Source of the DNA: SIG673 sp964570105
GTDB taxonomy: Bacteria; Bacillota; Clostridia; Oscillospirales; CAG-272
DNA: 64,000 bases
Assembly: GCA_964570105.1 (NCBI GenBank)
Contig: CAZMWM010000001.1
Span: 20,913 to 84,912, forward strand
Direction of reading: 5' to 3'
The translations under genes and the position numbers were made by a program. Numbering within the stretch: the first letter of the stretch is position 1; every line of letters starts with the position of its first letter. Shown here piece by piece: positions 1-8,060 of this stretch. Under the pieces are notes generated by a model. The model was given only the letters and a program-made list of their open reading frames with translations. It had not been told where the DNA came from and did no database searches.

Positions 1-39
1 TCAAAGCTGCGGCTCTGCTCTAAAATGCCGTTATAGCAA

Positions 40-84
40 GCGTGACTGCTTCGGATATTACGTCCGAGGCAGTCACGCATTTTT
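40..84 (+). terminator. Strong intrinsic terminator at the left edge
   Basis: A 16-bp stem (40-55 with 63-78, one G-T pair) closes a 7-nt loop and is followed by a short T run on the + strand. The T run indicates that it ends a rightward gene lying left of the window. The stem may also stop leftward transcription from the gene ending at 101, although no T run follows on that side. Confidence 0.8.
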
Positions 85-100
85 CGTTACAGATAACGGC

Positions 101-2284
101 TCACTTGGTATATCCTTGGAGATACGACTTGTAATCGCCCCAGAAATAGTTGCCGACGTATTCGACGTAATATTCACCGTTTACGTATATCTTCAGATCA
201 TCGTTACCCTCGCCCACGGCAAGTTCTGCGTCCATATCGTTGGGCACGCTTATATCACCCGGATGCTTTGACAGCGGAACATATACGCCCGTCAGCTTTT
301 TCGCTCCCGAGAACGCACCCGCCTCGATACTGCCGATGTTTTCCCCAAGATAGATCGTCTCAACAGACGAGTCACTGAAAGCGCCCTTCGACAGTATAAC
401 GACGGGATAGCTGTTTCCGTCATTTGGATCCACGACGTTATCCGGTATCCTAAGCACGGTCTGCGTCTTTCCGGCATCATTCAGTCCGATGACGCTCCAC
501 ATTATATCGCCGTTTTTATTCACCACCAGTTCAAGCTGTAGATACAAGTTTTCTTCCGCATCACCGGATGAGATGATAGGGGCAAAGCCGGACGGTCCCG
601 GAAGCTCCTTTGCGGACACCGTGACCGACGTATCGCCACGCTCACGCTTGATATCGTCTATCAAATGCACCGTCCTGACGGTAACGCCGCTGTCATTGAG
701 ATGAAATTCCGAGTCAAAGAAGTACCCTTCATCCATAATATAGTCGTTTATATTGCTTATGACCTTGCAATCCAGATACTTGCAAAGATTTTTGTAAAAG
801 CTGTAGATATTATCCTCCGTGCAGGATGCCGTCATCGCCATCTCGTTCATCGGAGCAAAGCTGAAGTACACCGTGGCACCTTGCTTCTCGCACCACGCCG
901 TATAATCATTCACGTAGCTTATAAACTGCTCATATTCGCTCGTTATACTGTCATCCGGTCTCACTCTGAAATCAAGCGATATGGTCTTTGCGGTGGAGGA
1001 TGTGATGTTGTACTTACGCTCGTACGTATTATCACCGTATTCGTTAAACCACCGTTTTTCGTACGCTCCGCTGTTCGTTGGACGTTCACCCGAACACAGG
1101 TATTTCAGCTTTTCCGCGGAAAATTGCCACAGCGCTCCTATCAGAGCCTCGTAATCGTCGCTATCAACATTATTTAGCATCCGCCAATTTCCATCCATCG
1201 CTTGAAGAGCTGTCTCGGCGTTGAAATACAGCGACAGCGTTTGCGAATTAAGCTCCGGAGCTAAGATCACGATATCGCCCTTGTTTATGTTGACCTTGGA
1301 AAGATCCATCATAAGCTTGGTACCGAGATTCGCGTAAAGTCCGAAATCCACGACCTTCATTCCAAGCTCTTCTTCTATCATTTCACTGTCAAGACCGAAA
1401 GGCACCGAGCTACCACCAACGACTACTATCTTCGGCGCATTGACCGTTTCAAGACGCTCGTATTTATCTGCCAAAACTCCGACGAACGTCTCGTCGTAAA
1501 CGGCAGGAAGCGCGAAGGATATAACGCACACCACCGTTATAGGCAGGATAAATATTGCAAACAACGCGGCAAACACCCCATAAAACCACTTCGGAGAGCG
1601 GTGTGCGTTTTTCGCTCTTAGGAGTGCCTCGTCCTCCAAACGCTTTCTCTCCGCTTCTGCGGCTGCCTCATTTGCGAGCATTTCCTCAAGCATGCGACGT
1701 TTTTCCTCGTCGGCTCTCAGCGCCTCTTCCCTCTCCGCCGCGGCTATCTCAGCCGACCGATCTATACGCCGTCTGTCCTTCGTCGGATCCCATTCTTCTA
1801 TCACACGGTATCCGGCAACGGTCTCAACGTCGACATCACTGCGTAACAGGTTTTCCGCGACGACCTTTTTTATCTCCGCACTCAGCGGATCATTTTCATC
1901 TATTTTGAAAAATTCTTCGTTGAACACCTCGCACAGCTTGTCAAGCGCTTGAAAACAATCCCTCACCGCCAACGGAGCGGTCACGATGAGCAGTCTGTAA
2001 ACGACGTAACGCGCGGGCGAAACGTACACAAACAGGCGATCCTTCGTACACGCGCGGTTCCAGCGCCGTATCACACCGAGCATCCAGAATATATAATACA
2101 GCCCGAGAGTAAGCACGCTGAGCACGGCTTCCTTTCCGCCGAAGCGCGTGTGCTCGCCGTCACCCCAACAAGCGACCTCGGTATCCCTCGCAATATCCCC
2201 GGCGGCAAAAACGCCGTACAAGCCGAGCGTTATAACGTTCAAAAGCACGTGTTTGAAAACGGATCTTCTTTCTTCAAGAAGCAT
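101..2284 (-). CDS. DUF4234 - SGNH hydrolase-like - LRR membrane protein
   Basis: This 727-aa protein has an unusual domain order. Residues 1-125 resemble DUF4234, with repeated ITLGLYG/LTLGLYY membrane segments. Residues 170-225 are a charged Ala/Glu/Arg-rich stretch, probably coiled coil. A strong membrane helix covers about 233-262. The outer part opens with a VVVGGSS motif (Ser 292/293) like block I of SGNH/AlgX/DltD-type esterases, and a later DSEFHL motif supplies the Asp and His. The last ~130 residues look like one or two BspA-type LRR_5 repeats. It starts at an ATG 8 nt after AAAGGA. It is the last gene of the leftward operon with the MBOAT protein, so a role in O-acylating an exported glycan is inferred. 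Substrate unknown; the domain calls are by eye. Confidence 0.72.
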   Translation of the reverse strand: MLLEERRSVFKHVLLNVITLGLYGVFAAGDIARDTEVACWGDGEHTRFGGKEAVLSVLTLGLYYIFWMLGVIRRWNRACTKDRLFVYVSPARYVVYRLLIVTAPLAVRDCFQALDKLCEVFNEEFFKIDENDPLSAEIKKVVAENLLRSDVDVETVAGYRVIEEWDPTKDRRRIDRSAEIAAAEREEALRADEEKRRMLEEMLANEAAAEAERKRLEDEALLRAKNAHRSPKWFYGVFAALFAIFILPITVVCVISFALPAVYDETFVGVLADKYERLETVNAPKIVVVGGSSVPFGLDSEMIEEELGMKVVDFGLYANLGTKLMMDLSKVNINKGDIVILAPELNSQTLSLYFNAETALQAMDGNWRMLNNVDSDDYEALIGALWQFSAEKLKYLCSGERPTNSGAYEKRWFNEYGDNTYERKYNITSSTAKTISLDFRVRPDDSITSEYEQFISYVNDYTAWCEKQGATVYFSFAPMNEMAMTASCTEDNIYSFYKNLCKYLDCKVISNINDYIMDEGYFFDSEFHLNDSGVTVRTVHLIDDIKRERGDTSVTVSAKELPGPSGFAPIISSGDAEENLYLQLELVVNKNGDIMWSVIGLNDAGKTQTVLRIPDNVVDPNDGNSYPVVILSKGAFSDSSVETIYLGENIGSIEAGAFSGAKKLTGVYVPLSKHPGDISVPNDMDAELAVGEGNDDLKIYVNGEYYVEYVGNYFWGDYKSYLQGYTK

Positions 2285-2319
2285 AGCTTAGATTCCTTTC
2301 TTCAAGCCGTAGCAAGATA

Positions 2320-3807
2320 TCAGAATTGGAAGTATATGAACGAGCTTGCGACGTCGGATGATAACAGTATCAACCAAGCGGCGGCAATAGACCAGCAAAC
2401 GCAAACACACGCCGAAGCTCTTGAAGGATCGAGGAGCGTTTCCGAGCCGTCCATATCCGGAACGGTGTTTATCTGCGTATCGAGTGCTCGTAAAAGTATA
2501 ACGGAAAGCACCGTCGTGATAAGACCGATCGCATCCATTCCGATAGCGCCAAAAGCCGCACCGAACGAAAAGTTGCCCCAGCCGGTAAATACCGTGGTAA
2601 ACAGCACCTTGAGATCGTACATACTGTTTGCGCGGAATATCATGAAAGCAAGGCTCACAAGCGCGAACGTCCCTATTCTTCTCAGCCAAGTCATCACCGC
2701 ACCGTTTTCGTTTACCCCCATCCTCGCGAGCAGACGCGATCTCGGCTCTGACGTAAGCTTACCGACTATTTGATACACTCCGTGAACGACGCCCCAAAGC
2801 ACGTACGTCCACGCCGCACCGTGCCAAAATCCGGACACCAAAAACACTATCATTATGTTTCTGAAATGCTTTGCCCTCGAGCAACGCGAGCCACCGAGAG
2901 GTATGTATATGTAATCCGTAAACCAAGACGTGAGCGAGATGTGCCAACGTCTCCAAAAGTCCTTTATGCTCGTGGCGGAAAAGGGATCGTTGAAATTCTG
3001 CATCAGCCTTATTCCCATCACCCTCGAGCAACCTATCGCGATATCGGTATATCCCGAAAAATCGCAATATATCTGTATTGTGAACATCACCGTGGCAAGT
3101 ATGACCGTAAATCCGTTTACCAGCTCCGAGTTTACCGTATCGGCGTTATTGTAAACTATATCGACGTACTTCGACAGCTGATCTGCGACCGCTATCTTTT
3201 TGAAAAATCCGACCATCATAAACTTCAGACCGACTATCGTATCATTGACGTTGAACGGATTTTTCGTTTTCAGCTGCGGAAGCAGGTTTTCCGGGCGCTC
3301 TATAGGACCGGCGACCAGTTGCGGAAAAAATGAAACGTAGAGCGCGTAATATCCAAAATGACTCTCAGCCTTGATGCTTCCTCGGTAAACGTCGATAACG
3401 TACGAAAGCGTCTGAAAGGTGTAAAAGGATATTCCCACGGGAAGGATAAGCTCAAGCGTCATATCCGGAGCCGAAATTCCGATCAAGTTCAACAAGTCCG
3501 AAACGCTTTCGGCAAGAAAATTGAAATACTTGAAGAAGAACAGGACAGCAAGGCTCGCGATCACCGCGACCAGCATAAAGAATTTCTGTTTTTTCCGCTC
3601 TCCTTCGTATTTTTCTATCATAAGAGCGCAGAGGTACGACACCGCGGTCGTAAATCCTATCAGATATATAAGATCCGCTTGCCAGCTCATATAAAACATC
3701 AAGCTGACCGCAAGCAACATCACCCACCGCGCCTTGAGCGGCAGTATCCTGTATAAGAGCAAGACTATCGGGAAATACAGCAGAAACGCAAAAGAATTGA
3801 ATACCAT
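2320..3807 (-). CDS. MBOAT family O-acyltransferase (AlgI/DltB-like)
   Basis: A 495-aa polytopic membrane protein. It carries the MBOAT core: FWRRWH at 284-289 and the FWHG motif at 327-330 with the conserved catalytic His329. IQIYCDFSGYTD (about 245-256) is also typical of AlgI/PatA relatives. The family passes acyl groups, usually acetyl, across the membrane to polysaccharide or teichoic acid and normally works with an extracellular SGNH partner. Two candidate partners flank it in the same operon. The N-terminus (MVFNSFAFLLYF) fits the family start, though the GGGAG ribosome site is rather far upstream. Family confident; the acceptor polymer is not shown by the sequence. Confidence 0.93.
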   Translation of the reverse strand: MVFNSFAFLLYFPIVLLLYRILPLKARWVMLLAVSLMFYMSWQADLIYLIGFTTAVSYLCALMIEKYEGERKKQKFFMLVAVIASLAVLFFFKYFNFLAESVSDLLNLIGISAPDMTLELILPVGISFYTFQTLSYVIDVYRGSIKAESHFGYYALYVSFFPQLVAGPIERPENLLPQLKTKNPFNVNDTIVGLKFMMVGFFKKIAVADQLSKYVDIVYNNADTVNSELVNGFTVILATVMFTIQIYCDFSGYTDIAIGCSRVMGIRLMQNFNDPFSATSIKDFWRRWHISLTSWFTDYIYIPLGGSRCSRAKHFRNIMIVFLVSGFWHGAAWTYVLWGVVHGVYQIVGKLTSEPRSRLLARMGVNENGAVMTWLRRIGTFALVSLAFMIFRANSMYDLKVLFTTVFTGWGNFSFGAAFGAIGMDAIGLITTVLSVILLRALDTQINTVPDMDGSETLLDPSRASACVCVCWSIAAAWLILLSSDVASSFIYFQF

Positions 3808-3849
3808 AAAAGCCGAATACGCTCCCTTCGTTCCTTTATATCACTCACA

Positions 3850-4167
3850 TCACTTTTTATACTTTTTCCGGATACCCGTCGCGACCATGGCGGAGGTAGC
3901 TGACATCAACAGCGCAAGAAACAGCTCCTCAGGCTCTACCGCGCTCAGAAGAGCACAGCAGAACACGGCAAGGTGCAATACACCGTTTACGATACACGTT
4001 ATCCAAACGCCCTTTCTCACCTTTTCCGAGGACGTATCGAACGTGGCGTCGCGTCCGCCGCAAATCATAGGAAGTAGCACACCGACAAAATGCAGTATCA
4101 CGATGATGCCCGACGCAACGTACATCCCAACGCGAGAAAATATAAGCTCTATCACTGTCATCTTCAC
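3850..4167 (-). CDS. Small membrane protein, three predicted helices
   Basis: A 105-aa hydrophobic protein with about three membrane helices (roughly residues 15-36, 52-73 and 78-95) and a basic tail ending KKYKK. A GGAG site precedes the ATG by about 7 nt. It sits 20 nt after the upstream lipoprotein stop and 42 nt before the MBOAT start, so it is part of the same transcript. I do not recognise the family. By position it could be an accessory subunit of the acyltransferase, comparable to small partners in other MBOAT systems, but that is inference only. Confidence 0.7.
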   Translation of the reverse strand: MKMTVIELIFSRVGMYVASGIIVILHFVGVLLPMICGGRDATFDTSSEKVRKGVWITCIVNGVLHLAVFCCALLSAVEPEELFLALLMSATSAMVATGIRKKYKK

Positions 4168-4187
4168 TCCGTTCCTTTGACCTGATC

Positions 4188-6269
4188 TTATTCGGAGATG
4201 CTGTCAAGGTATTCACCGAGATCGCGAAGCAACGTCTCCGTCCTTATGCTTGCACCCTCAAGGGTGCAGTGCCATATGCTGTCATAAAAATATTCGTGCG
4301 CATATACGTAATCTCCGACATTCGATATCACCGGATATTTCAGCTTTTCCGAAAAATATTTAGTGCAGTGATCGTACGCCGCCTGATTTCTGCTACCCTC
4401 AGCCACCGCCCCTATATCGAGCGTGGGAAAGCTTCCGAGCATGATACCGCCCTTTGAGACTATGATATCGTTCACTTCGTTGAGCCGAGCGGCGTTAACG
4501 TCGCTGAGATAGCTTCCCGGAGATAAGAAATTATAATTTCCACTCGCGGTAAATCCCCTGTTCGTGATCCTGTTCGTAACAAGATCTCCGTATTCGTTCA
4601 TGCTTGAAACGGCACACTGATAATCGTATTCGACATTTCCGCGAATTCCCTGAGCTTCCTTGTACGCTCCCCAGAAATTCGTAAATTCCGTCATATCCAC
4701 CTCGCGGAATATGTCATAGCACTGCTCGTTTGCCCTAAATAGCTTCCACTCGATCCTGTTGCTTCCGAGCGTCGTCCCTCCGTATTCCCCGGCGTGGATC
4801 ACGATATCCCCTTCACCCACGTAATTGGCGATGACCTTAAGATAGAAATAGCTCGGTGTTCCGGCGTTCGTACCGTAATTCACTATCGTATGGTCGGGAT
4901 AAGCCTCCTGAAAACGTTCGCTCAGCATACCGTTAAGAGTCGAGGAGCCGGATACCACGACCAGCATCTTGCCGGGAGCGGTCTTTACCCGCTCGTACTT
5001 TATGCAGAATGCACCTTCGGCTTCCTTGCTGTAATACGGCAGACGCTGTGAGTTCAGCACTACCGTCGAAAGCTTTCCGCAACCGTTGAACGAATCGTTC
5101 GAGACCTCGGTCACCCCGTCAAACAGCACGAGCTGCTTCAACCTCGAACAACCCTTGAACGCATCGTTCGCCACTGTCTTGACGGTATCGGGAAGCACCA
5201 CCGTCTTTAGAGCCGTGCTTAAGAACGCATTACCGAGAACAGCGACGACGGGCTTACCGTTATAAGACTCGGGAATGACCGCCAAGGAGCCTTTACCACT
5301 GAAAAAGCTCAGAGCATAACCCTCTCCGTACGCTTGGAATTTCAGCTCACTGTTCGGGGAGACCTTAGCCCAGACAACCCAAAGCTCGAGATATCCGGTA
5401 TCCTGCGGCACGACGCAGACACCGCCCATATTCGAAAAACCGGGTATATCGTTCACGGTAGTGTAATCCTCAAAAACGACAGGCTCGGTGCTGTACCCCA
5501 CAGCTATGTATCCTTCACGCGTAAACGTCCCATTGGAATGGAGCGTATTACGGCAGGTATATTGACTTTTGGCGGCAACGGAAACGGTGAGCCGATCTCC
5601 CCCACTCTCCGTCACCGTACCTCCGTTTGCATGGTAGGTGATGTAATGCTGATCCGCAATGTCGTAATTGGCGTACAGCTTCACGCTCTCGGTCATTTCG
5701 AACGAATATTCAAGCTCTTCACTTATCAAGGTACCGCCATCCATGAGGTACGAGCCGACAGACCAGCCGATAAAGCTGTATACCGGCGTCTCCTGCGCGG
5801 TAACGACAGCAGTATCGCCGACATTGTAGCATCCGCCGTACTCGGAGTTGTCACTCACCAGCATAGAGAGCGGAGCTTTGCATTCGAGCAAGAGCATCTT
5901 ACTCGGGCATATCGTATAAAATTCGACCGTGGTCGGGTACTTTAAATTATAAAGCACGAGGGTGCCGCTGGATTCACTGTACCGAGCGTTCGCCGAATTT
6001 CCCAGGTAGACGTAGCCGTCCTTGATGTTGACCTTAAATTCAACACTCTTTCCGGGAGACACCTCAACGGAGGACGCACCCTGTATCTCGATCCCGTCGC
6101 TCTCCTTGATGCTCACACGTATCTTCGGCAAGCTCTCTTCCCCGTGCGTCGTCTGCTCAAATAAGCACGACGACAAAAGACAGACCGCCGCCAAGGCGGC
6201 AAGCGACCATACAAGTGCGATACACACCCGACAGAGACGACGTTTCGATACATACACAGCTCTTCTCAT
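4188..6269 (-). CDS. Lipoprotein with InlB-like, LRR_5 and SGNH-like domains
   Basis: A 693-aa exported lipoprotein. A basic N-terminus and hydrophobic helix end in the lipobox LSSC with Cys35. Residues ~45-210 form beta-rich modules, followed by an InlB/Listeria-Bacteroides-repeat-like stretch (ITYHANGGTV). Residues ~325-420 are BspA-type LRR_5 repeats with the AFKGCSRLKQLVL pattern. The C-terminal ~250 residues look like an SGNH/DltD-type domain: VVVSGSS as block I and YFYDSIWH as the Asp/His block. The ATG follows AAAGGGAG by 9 nt. It is the first gene of the four-gene operon under the promoter at 6367-6395. It could be the surface acetyl-transferring or esterase partner of the MBOAT protein, with the LRR binding glycan or another cell. 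Catalysis is inferred from motifs alone. Confidence 0.78.
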   Translation of the reverse strand: MRRAVYVSKRRLCRVCIALVWSLAALAAVCLLSSCLFEQTTHGEESLPKIRVSIKESDGIEIQGASSVEVSPGKSVEFKVNIKDGYVYLGNSANARYSESSGTLVLYNLKYPTTVEFYTICPSKMLLLECKAPLSMLVSDNSEYGGCYNVGDTAVVTAQETPVYSFIGWSVGSYLMDGGTLISEELEYSFEMTESVKLYANYDIADQHYITYHANGGTVTESGGDRLTVSVAAKSQYTCRNTLHSNGTFTREGYIAVGYSTEPVVFEDYTTVNDIPGFSNMGGVCVVPQDTGYLELWVVWAKVSPNSELKFQAYGEGYALSFFSGKGSLAVIPESYNGKPVVAVLGNAFLSTALKTVVLPDTVKTVANDAFKGCSRLKQLVLFDGVTEVSNDSFNGCGKLSTVVLNSQRLPYYSKEAEGAFCIKYERVKTAPGKMLVVVSGSSTLNGMLSERFQEAYPDHTIVNYGTNAGTPSYFYLKVIANYVGEGDIVIHAGEYGGTTLGSNRIEWKLFRANEQCYDIFREVDMTEFTNFWGAYKEAQGIRGNVEYDYQCAVSSMNEYGDLVTNRITNRGFTASGNYNFLSPGSYLSDVNAARLNEVNDIIVSKGGIMLGSFPTLDIGAVAEGSRNQAAYDHCTKYFSEKLKYPVISNVGDYVYAHEYFYDSIWHCTLEGASIRTETLLRDLGEYLDSISE

Positions 6270-6366
6270 ATGCGCAAGCTCCCTTTCAGATGGCAGGACG
6301 ATCTACATTATATCCAAATACCGCCATCATTGCCGAAGTTTAAGTTTATAAGTAATAGCTGTACTG

Positions 6367-6395
6367 ATTATACATTATTTATCGCTGTTTGTCAA
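6367..6395 (-). promoter_or_regulatory. Sigma-A promoter of the MBOAT/SGNH operon
   Basis: On the minus strand TTGACA (6390-6395) and TATAAT (6367-6372) are separated by exactly 17 bp, a full consensus. Transcription should start near 6360, giving a leader of about 90 nt before the lipoprotein ATG at 6269. Confidence 0.9.
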
Positions 6396-6609
6396 TGATT
6401 TTGTGATAATTTTTCGTCTTTTTGCCCCACAACGTTTCCGAGGCACGATTTGTTTTGTTAAATTTAAACAAATCCCCCGCTTCAACGTCCGCGCCGAAGC
6501 TCAGACATCTCATCTGTCCGCGTCCGGATCCCGAGCTATTTACAGCAAATCTGTACATAACATCACAAAAAATTTCGCGTAATACGGTACACTTTTTTTC
6601 AAAAACCCC
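6396..6609. other. Intergenic stretch between divergent promoters
   Basis: This is the core of the 538-nt gene-free region between 6269 and 6808. It is AT-rich and has a near-palindrome around 6454-6472. I see no coding frame with a ribosome site and no known RNA motif in it. Confidence 0.5.
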
Positions 6610-6638
6610 TTGACAAAACAAAAAAAGTGTGGTATGAT
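6610..6638 (+). promoter_or_regulatory. Sigma-A promoter of infC-rpmI-rplT
   Basis: TTGACA (6610-6615) and TATGAT (6633-6638) are 17 bp apart. The predicted start near 6645 gives a long leader of about 160 nt before the infC start, as expected for an attenuator-controlled r-protein operon. Confidence 0.92.
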
Positions 6639-6644
6639 AATGCA

Positions 6645-6807
6645 GTAAAAAGAAGCAGAACGCTCTGTTCTCACCTCACGACGCTAAAGTCCAAGGGTAA
6701 AGATCGACCGCACGTATGCGTTACGTGTGTGTTGCTTTGCGGTGAAGTTCTGTTTCTTTACCGCTTTTTTGTTTTCAAAACTCAATGAGACTTGGAGGTG
6801 TTTCACT
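6645..6807 (+). promoter_or_regulatory. infC leader, probable L20-type attenuator
   Basis: The leader starts with a small AGAAC/GTTCT hairpin followed by CTCACCTC, then a variable stretch, then an intrinsic terminator (6739-6770) before the ribosome site. Firmicute infC-rpmI-rplT leaders are known to be controlled by L20 binding, which favours a terminator. The position and layout match that class. I cannot run a covariance model, so assignment to the L20 leader family is an inference. Confidence 0.65.
6739..6770 (+). terminator. Leader attenuator hairpin before infC
   Basis: A 9-bp stem (6739-6747 with 6756-6764, one G-T pair) with an 8-nt loop is followed directly by six T (6765-6770). It lies inside the infC leader, 38 nt upstream of the start codon, so it can only act as a conditional terminator. 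Confidence 0.85.
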
Positions 6808-7362
6808 ATTATTAAGAACTCTAATTCTAACGGAAAAGAGCATGAGATCAACGACGCTATCGGCTTTCCCGATAATAAAAATGTCCGTTTGATATCGGAC
6901 GGTGGAGAGCAGTTTGGCATAATGACCTTTTCTAAGGCGCTCGCACTCGCATACGAGCGTGATCTTGACTTGGTGCTTATGAGCGCTCAGTCCGATCCGC
7001 CGGTATGCAAGCTTATGGATTACGGCAAATACCGTTTTGAGCGCGACAAGAAGGAAAAGGAAGCCAAAAAGAAGCAAAAGACCGTAGAGATCAAGGAGAT
7101 ACAGCTCACTTGCCTTATCGATACGAACGATCTTAACACGAAGATAAATCATGCTCGCCGCTTTCTCGCAGACGGAAACAGAGTTCGTGTCATGGTGAAG
7201 TTCAGAGGACGCCAGATGGCGCGTCAGGAAGGCGGACACCAGCTCCTTGAGCGTTTCTGTGCCGCATGCGCAGATCTCGGCTCACCGGAAAAGGCTCCGG
7301 TTTTTGAAGGCAGGAATATGATCACGTTTATAGCTCCGGTCAAGCAGACCGCGGCAAAATGA
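6808..7362 (+). CDS. infC: Translation initiation factor IF-3
   Basis: IF-3 binds the 30S subunit, keeps 50S off and checks start-codon pairing. The N-domain has the usual NDAIGFPDNKNVRLI and the IMTFSKALALA helix, the linker is lysine-rich, and the C-domain contains VMVKFRGRQMARQEGG, which fits the family. I place the start at the ATT codon at 6808, 9 nt after GGAGG (6794-6798). Reading back to the ATG at 6727 would translate through the leader terminator. A non-standard ATT start is characteristic of infC and lets IF-3 repress its own translation. The product is then about 184 aa. The next gene, rpmI, follows after 14 nt. Confidence 0.96.
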   Translation: MIKNSNSNGKEHEINDAIGFPDNKNVRLISDGGEQFGIMTFSKALALAYERDLDLVLMSAQSDPPVCKLMDYGKYRFERDKKEKEAKKKQKTVEIKEIQLTCLIDTNDLNTKINHARRFLADGNRVRVMVKFRGRQMARQEGGHQLLERFCAACADLGSPEKAPVFEGRNMITFIAPVKQTAAK

Positions 7363-7376
7363 AAGGAGATCCAGTA

Positions 7377-7571
7377 ATGGGAAAGATCAAAACGCACAGT
7401 GCATCATCCAAAAGATTCTCTGTAACCAAAGGCGGCAAGGTGAAGTTCAACCATATGAACCGCCGTCATAAGCTTGGACACAAGACGTCGAAACGCAAGA
7501 GAGATCTGCGTCAGAACGCTTACATGAGCGAAGCAATGGCATCCAACATCAAAGCGATGCTCCCTCGCTGA
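7377..7571 (+). CDS. rpmI: 50S ribosomal protein L35
   Basis: A 64-aa very basic protein with the L35 pattern MGKIKTHSASSKRFSVTKGGKV and the NRRHKLGHKTSKRKR core. The start is the ATG at 7377, preceded by AAAGGAG at 7362-7368. An earlier in-frame ATG at 7359 overlaps the infC stop and has no ribosome site of its own. Second gene of the infC operon. Confidence 0.97.
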   Translation: MGKIKTHSASSKRFSVTKGGKVKFNHMNRRHKLGHKTSKRKRDLRQNAYMSEAMASNIKAMLPR

Positions 7572-7602
7572 GCTTTTACAAATACAGAGGAGGATTTTTT
7601 AA

Positions 7603-7956
7603 ATGGCAAGAGTTAAAGGCGCTGTTATGACGCGCAAGAGAAGAAATAAAGTTCTTAAGGCAGCAAAGGGTTATTGGGGCGCAAAGTCCAAGCATTTCAG
7701 AATGGCTAAGCAAGCCGTTATGAAGAGCGGAAACTACGCTTTCATCGGCAGAAAGAGCAAGAAGAGAGACTTCCGCCGTCTGTGGATCACCAGAATTTCC
7801 GCACAGGCTAAGGTAAACGGTCTCAACTATTCCACGTTCGTATGCGGACTTAAAAAAGCCGGTATTGACCTCAATCGCAAGATGCTTTCCGAGATCGCCA
7901 TTGCTGACAAGGCGGCGTTCGCTGAGCTTTGCGACAAAGCAAAGGCGGCTCTTTAA
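7603..7956 (+). CDS. rplT: 50S ribosomal protein L20
   Basis: A 117-aa protein with the full L20 pattern: MARVKGAVMTRKRRNKVLK, then AKGYWGAKSKHFRMAKQAVMKS, then RRLWITRISAQAK. L20 assembles early on 23S rRNA and in firmicutes also binds the operon leader to repress it, which links this gene to the attenuator at 6739-6770. A strong GAGGAGG site precedes the ATG. Last gene of the operon; a terminator follows at 7971. Confidence 0.98.
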   Translation: MARVKGAVMTRKRRNKVLKAAKGYWGAKSKHFRMAKQAVMKSGNYAFIGRKSKKRDFRRLWITRISAQAKVNGLNYSTFVCGLKKAGIDLNRKMLSEIAIADKAAFAELCDKAKAAL

Positions 7957-7970
7957 TTTCATATTCACAT

Positions 7971-8013
7971 CGGGGGAGAGTCGCTTGGCGGCATCCCCCG
8001 TTTGTTGGTTTTT
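7971..8013 (+). terminator. Terminator of the infC-rpmI-rplT operon
   Basis: CGGGGGA (7971-7977) pairs with TCCCCCG (7994-8000) and is followed by an interrupted T-rich run (8001-8013). It lies 14 nt after the rplT stop. Confidence 0.8.
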
Positions 8014-8060
8014 ACGTCCGCCCGCCGCGTGACCGCGATAACGCTTGAAAGTGAGACGAT

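Noticed and set aside
1949..2773. Plus-strand frame of 274 codons opposite the MBOAT/SGNH genes
   Set aside because: It is antisense to two well-supported genes, with no motif and no ribosome site.
6727..6807. ATG-started N-terminal extension of infC
   Set aside because: It would translate through the leader terminator and lacks a ribosome site; the ATT at 6808 has GGAGG at the right distance.
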